Translations under genes and position numbers: made by a program
Notes under the pieces: generated by a model
What the model was told of the DNA's origin: nothing
What the model saw: only the letters and a program-made list of their open reading frames with translations
The model's database searches: none
Shown here: positions 6,675-7,762 of the stretch, piece by piece
Position numbering within the stretch: position 1 is the stretch's first letter
Layout of the letters: the number at the start of each line of letters is the position of its first letter
From: Chloroflexota bacterium
GTDB lineage: Bacteria > Chloroflexota > Anaerolineae > Anaerolineales > Anaerolineaceae
Assembly: GCA_012800995.1 (NCBI GenBank)
Contig: JAAZIH010000130.1
Span: forward strand, 1-7,762
DNA: 7,762 nucleotides
Direction of reading: 5' to 3'

Positions 6675-7762
6675 ATGCTGCGAAAAGTGAAATCTATCGT
6701 ATTCATAAGCATAATTGCTACTACCTTATTATTCACTTCATGTTCAATATCAGACTTATCATCTCAGGATGAAACAGAAATACTGAGATTATGCCCCGGA
6801 AGACAAATAACCCGTATTCACGCAATTCAAGGTATAGGACATCGGTCGCCATTTGAAGGCGAACAAGTGACTTGTGTCACCGGGATTGTGACAGCCGTTA
6901 CTGGACAGGGATTCTATTTGCAAGATTTAATAGAAGATGATGATGATCGCAGTTCGGAAGCTTTATTTGTGGCATACTCCTCTGCCAGCACCATCAAAAG
7001 AGGAGACCGTATATTTATTGAAAAGGCCACTGTTCAAGAGCATAATCCTTCCATTAATCGATCAAACTCTTTGACGATTACCAGGCTTATTAATTCATCA
7101 AACCTACAGATTCTAAGCTCGCAAAATCCAATGCCAGATCCTGTTGTTTTAGGCGAAGGTGGACGTTTTATCCCAAATCAAATCATTGAAAATGACGTTG
7201 TTGGTTATGTTGGGAAAGACAAGGGGCTTTTTGACCCTGAAGAAGATGGCATGGATTTCTTTGAAAGTTTAGAAAGTATGTATGTCGAAGTTCGTGAGCC
7301 ATTGCTTGTAAGCAGTACAAACCGATTTAATGAGGTTAGTATCGTGGCTGATAACGGTAGGAACGCTAACTTGATATCGGATACAGGTGCGATTGTAATC
7401 CGAGAAAATGACTTTAACCCAGAGCGAATCATGTTGGATGACACTTTTATTAATATTCCAAAAATGAGATTAGGTACTAAGTTATTGACTCCTGTTAGAG
7501 GAGTTGTAGGCTACAACTTTGCCAATTATCGTATTATGCCAATAGAGCCTTTGGCTTATATTGAAGAAATAGTACTTGCGCAAAAAGTTGAGGTCATTGA
7601 AGGCGCTAACCTTTTATCGATTGCCAGTTACAATGTTGAAAACCTGTCTGCTTCAGATAACGCGATACGTTTTACCCAGCTCGCAAAGCATGTAGTGAAT
7701 GGTTTGAATTCGCCAGATATTCTTGTGTTGCAAGAAGTTCTTGACAATGATGGCTCATTTGA
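6675..7762 (+). CDS. Exported endonuclease/exonuclease/phosphatase-family nuclease, probable lipoprotein (3' end beyond window)
   Basis: 362 codons are present and the frame is open at the right edge. The N-terminus has a basic MLRKVK start, a hydrophobic stretch (about 8-20) and FTSC with Cys23, which reads as a lipoprotein signal with a slightly unusual Phe at -3. Residues about 45-145 (TRIHAIQG, SPFEGEQVTCVTGIVTAV, GFYLQD) resemble the OB-fold of ExeM/YhcR-type extracellular DNases. The catalytic EEP domain begins near 313 with SIASYNVENL (N320) and VLQEVLDNDGS (E354, metal-binding Glu). Such enzymes degrade extracellular DNA for nutrients, phosphate or biofilm turnover. ATG 6675 is the first ATG after an in-frame stop at 6663-6665. 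No clear Shine-Dalgarno precedes it, so the start is the least certain part. Divergent from the operon. Confidence 0.88.
   Translation, partial: MLRKVKSIVFISIIATTLLFTSCSISDLSSQDETEILRLCPGRQITRIHAIQGIGHRSPFEGEQVTCVTGIVTAVTGQGFYLQDLIEDDDDRSSEALFVAYSSASTIKRGDRIFIEKATVQEHNPSINRSNSLTITRLINSSNLQILSSQNPMPDPVVLGEGGRFIPNQIIENDVVGYVGKDKGLFDPEEDGMDFFESLESMYVEVREPLLVSSTNRFNEVSIVADNGRNANLISDTGAIVIRENDFNPERIMLDDTFINIPKMRLGTKLLTPVRGVVGYNFANYRIMPIEPLAYIEEIVLAQKVEVIEGANLLSIASYNVENLSASDNAIRFTQLAKHVVNGLNSPDILVLQEVLDNDGSF

Noticed and set aside
7205..7444. Minus-strand frame of 79 codons within the nuclease gene
   Set aside because: Opposite to a continuous, family-matching coding sequence; low-complexity Ser/Lys composition typical of an antisense shadow.

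Overview
The window looks like the chromosome of an AT-leaning gammaproteobacterium. Base composition (roughly 40% GC by eye), the IS30-family relic, and an SDR-type threonine dehydrogenase beside a eukaryote-like 3-ketosphinganine reductase homologue would fit Legionellales (Legionella or Coxiella relatives). That assignment is inference from gene content; no marker gene here fixes it.

Layout. (1) Bases 1 to about 612 hold the 5' part of a decayed IS30-family transposase on the minus strand, with a frameshift and an in-frame stop, cut by the left edge. The element's terminal repeat lies about 35 bases beyond the end of the next gene. (2) Bases 647-6495 form one tight minus-strand operon, read from right to left: tdh-like NAD-dependent L-threonine 3-dehydrogenase, an FmdB-type zinc-ribbon protein, a KDSR-like short-chain dehydrogenase, a MrfA (YprA)-type DEAH helicase with an inserted HNH nuclease domain, and a MrfB (YprB)-type RNase H-fold exonuclease. 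Junctions are 12 nt, a 4-nt ATGA overlap, 10 nt, and another 4-nt ATGA overlap, so the five genes are very probably co-transcribed. (3) Bases 6496-6674 are a divergent intergenic region with a good minus-strand promoter candidate, a perfect 8-bp inverted repeat just downstream of it, and a weaker plus-strand promoter candidate. (4) From 6675 to the right edge runs the 5' part of a plus-strand gene for an exported, probably lipid-anchored, endonuclease/exonuclease/phosphatase-family nuclease (ExeM/YhcR-like).

How the genes fit together. MrfA and MrfB are known in Bacillus subtilis as a helicase-exonuclease pair acting in mitomycin-type DNA damage repair. Here the helicase carries an extra HNH module, so the pair could combine unwinding, incision and resection. 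The upstream dehydrogenases suggest amino-acid/sphingoid-base metabolism: threonine to 2-amino-3-ketobutyrate, and possible 3-ketosphinganine reduction. Why these share an operon with a repair pair is not evident from the sequence. The HNH-bearing MrfA and the KDSR homologue are the most interesting items.
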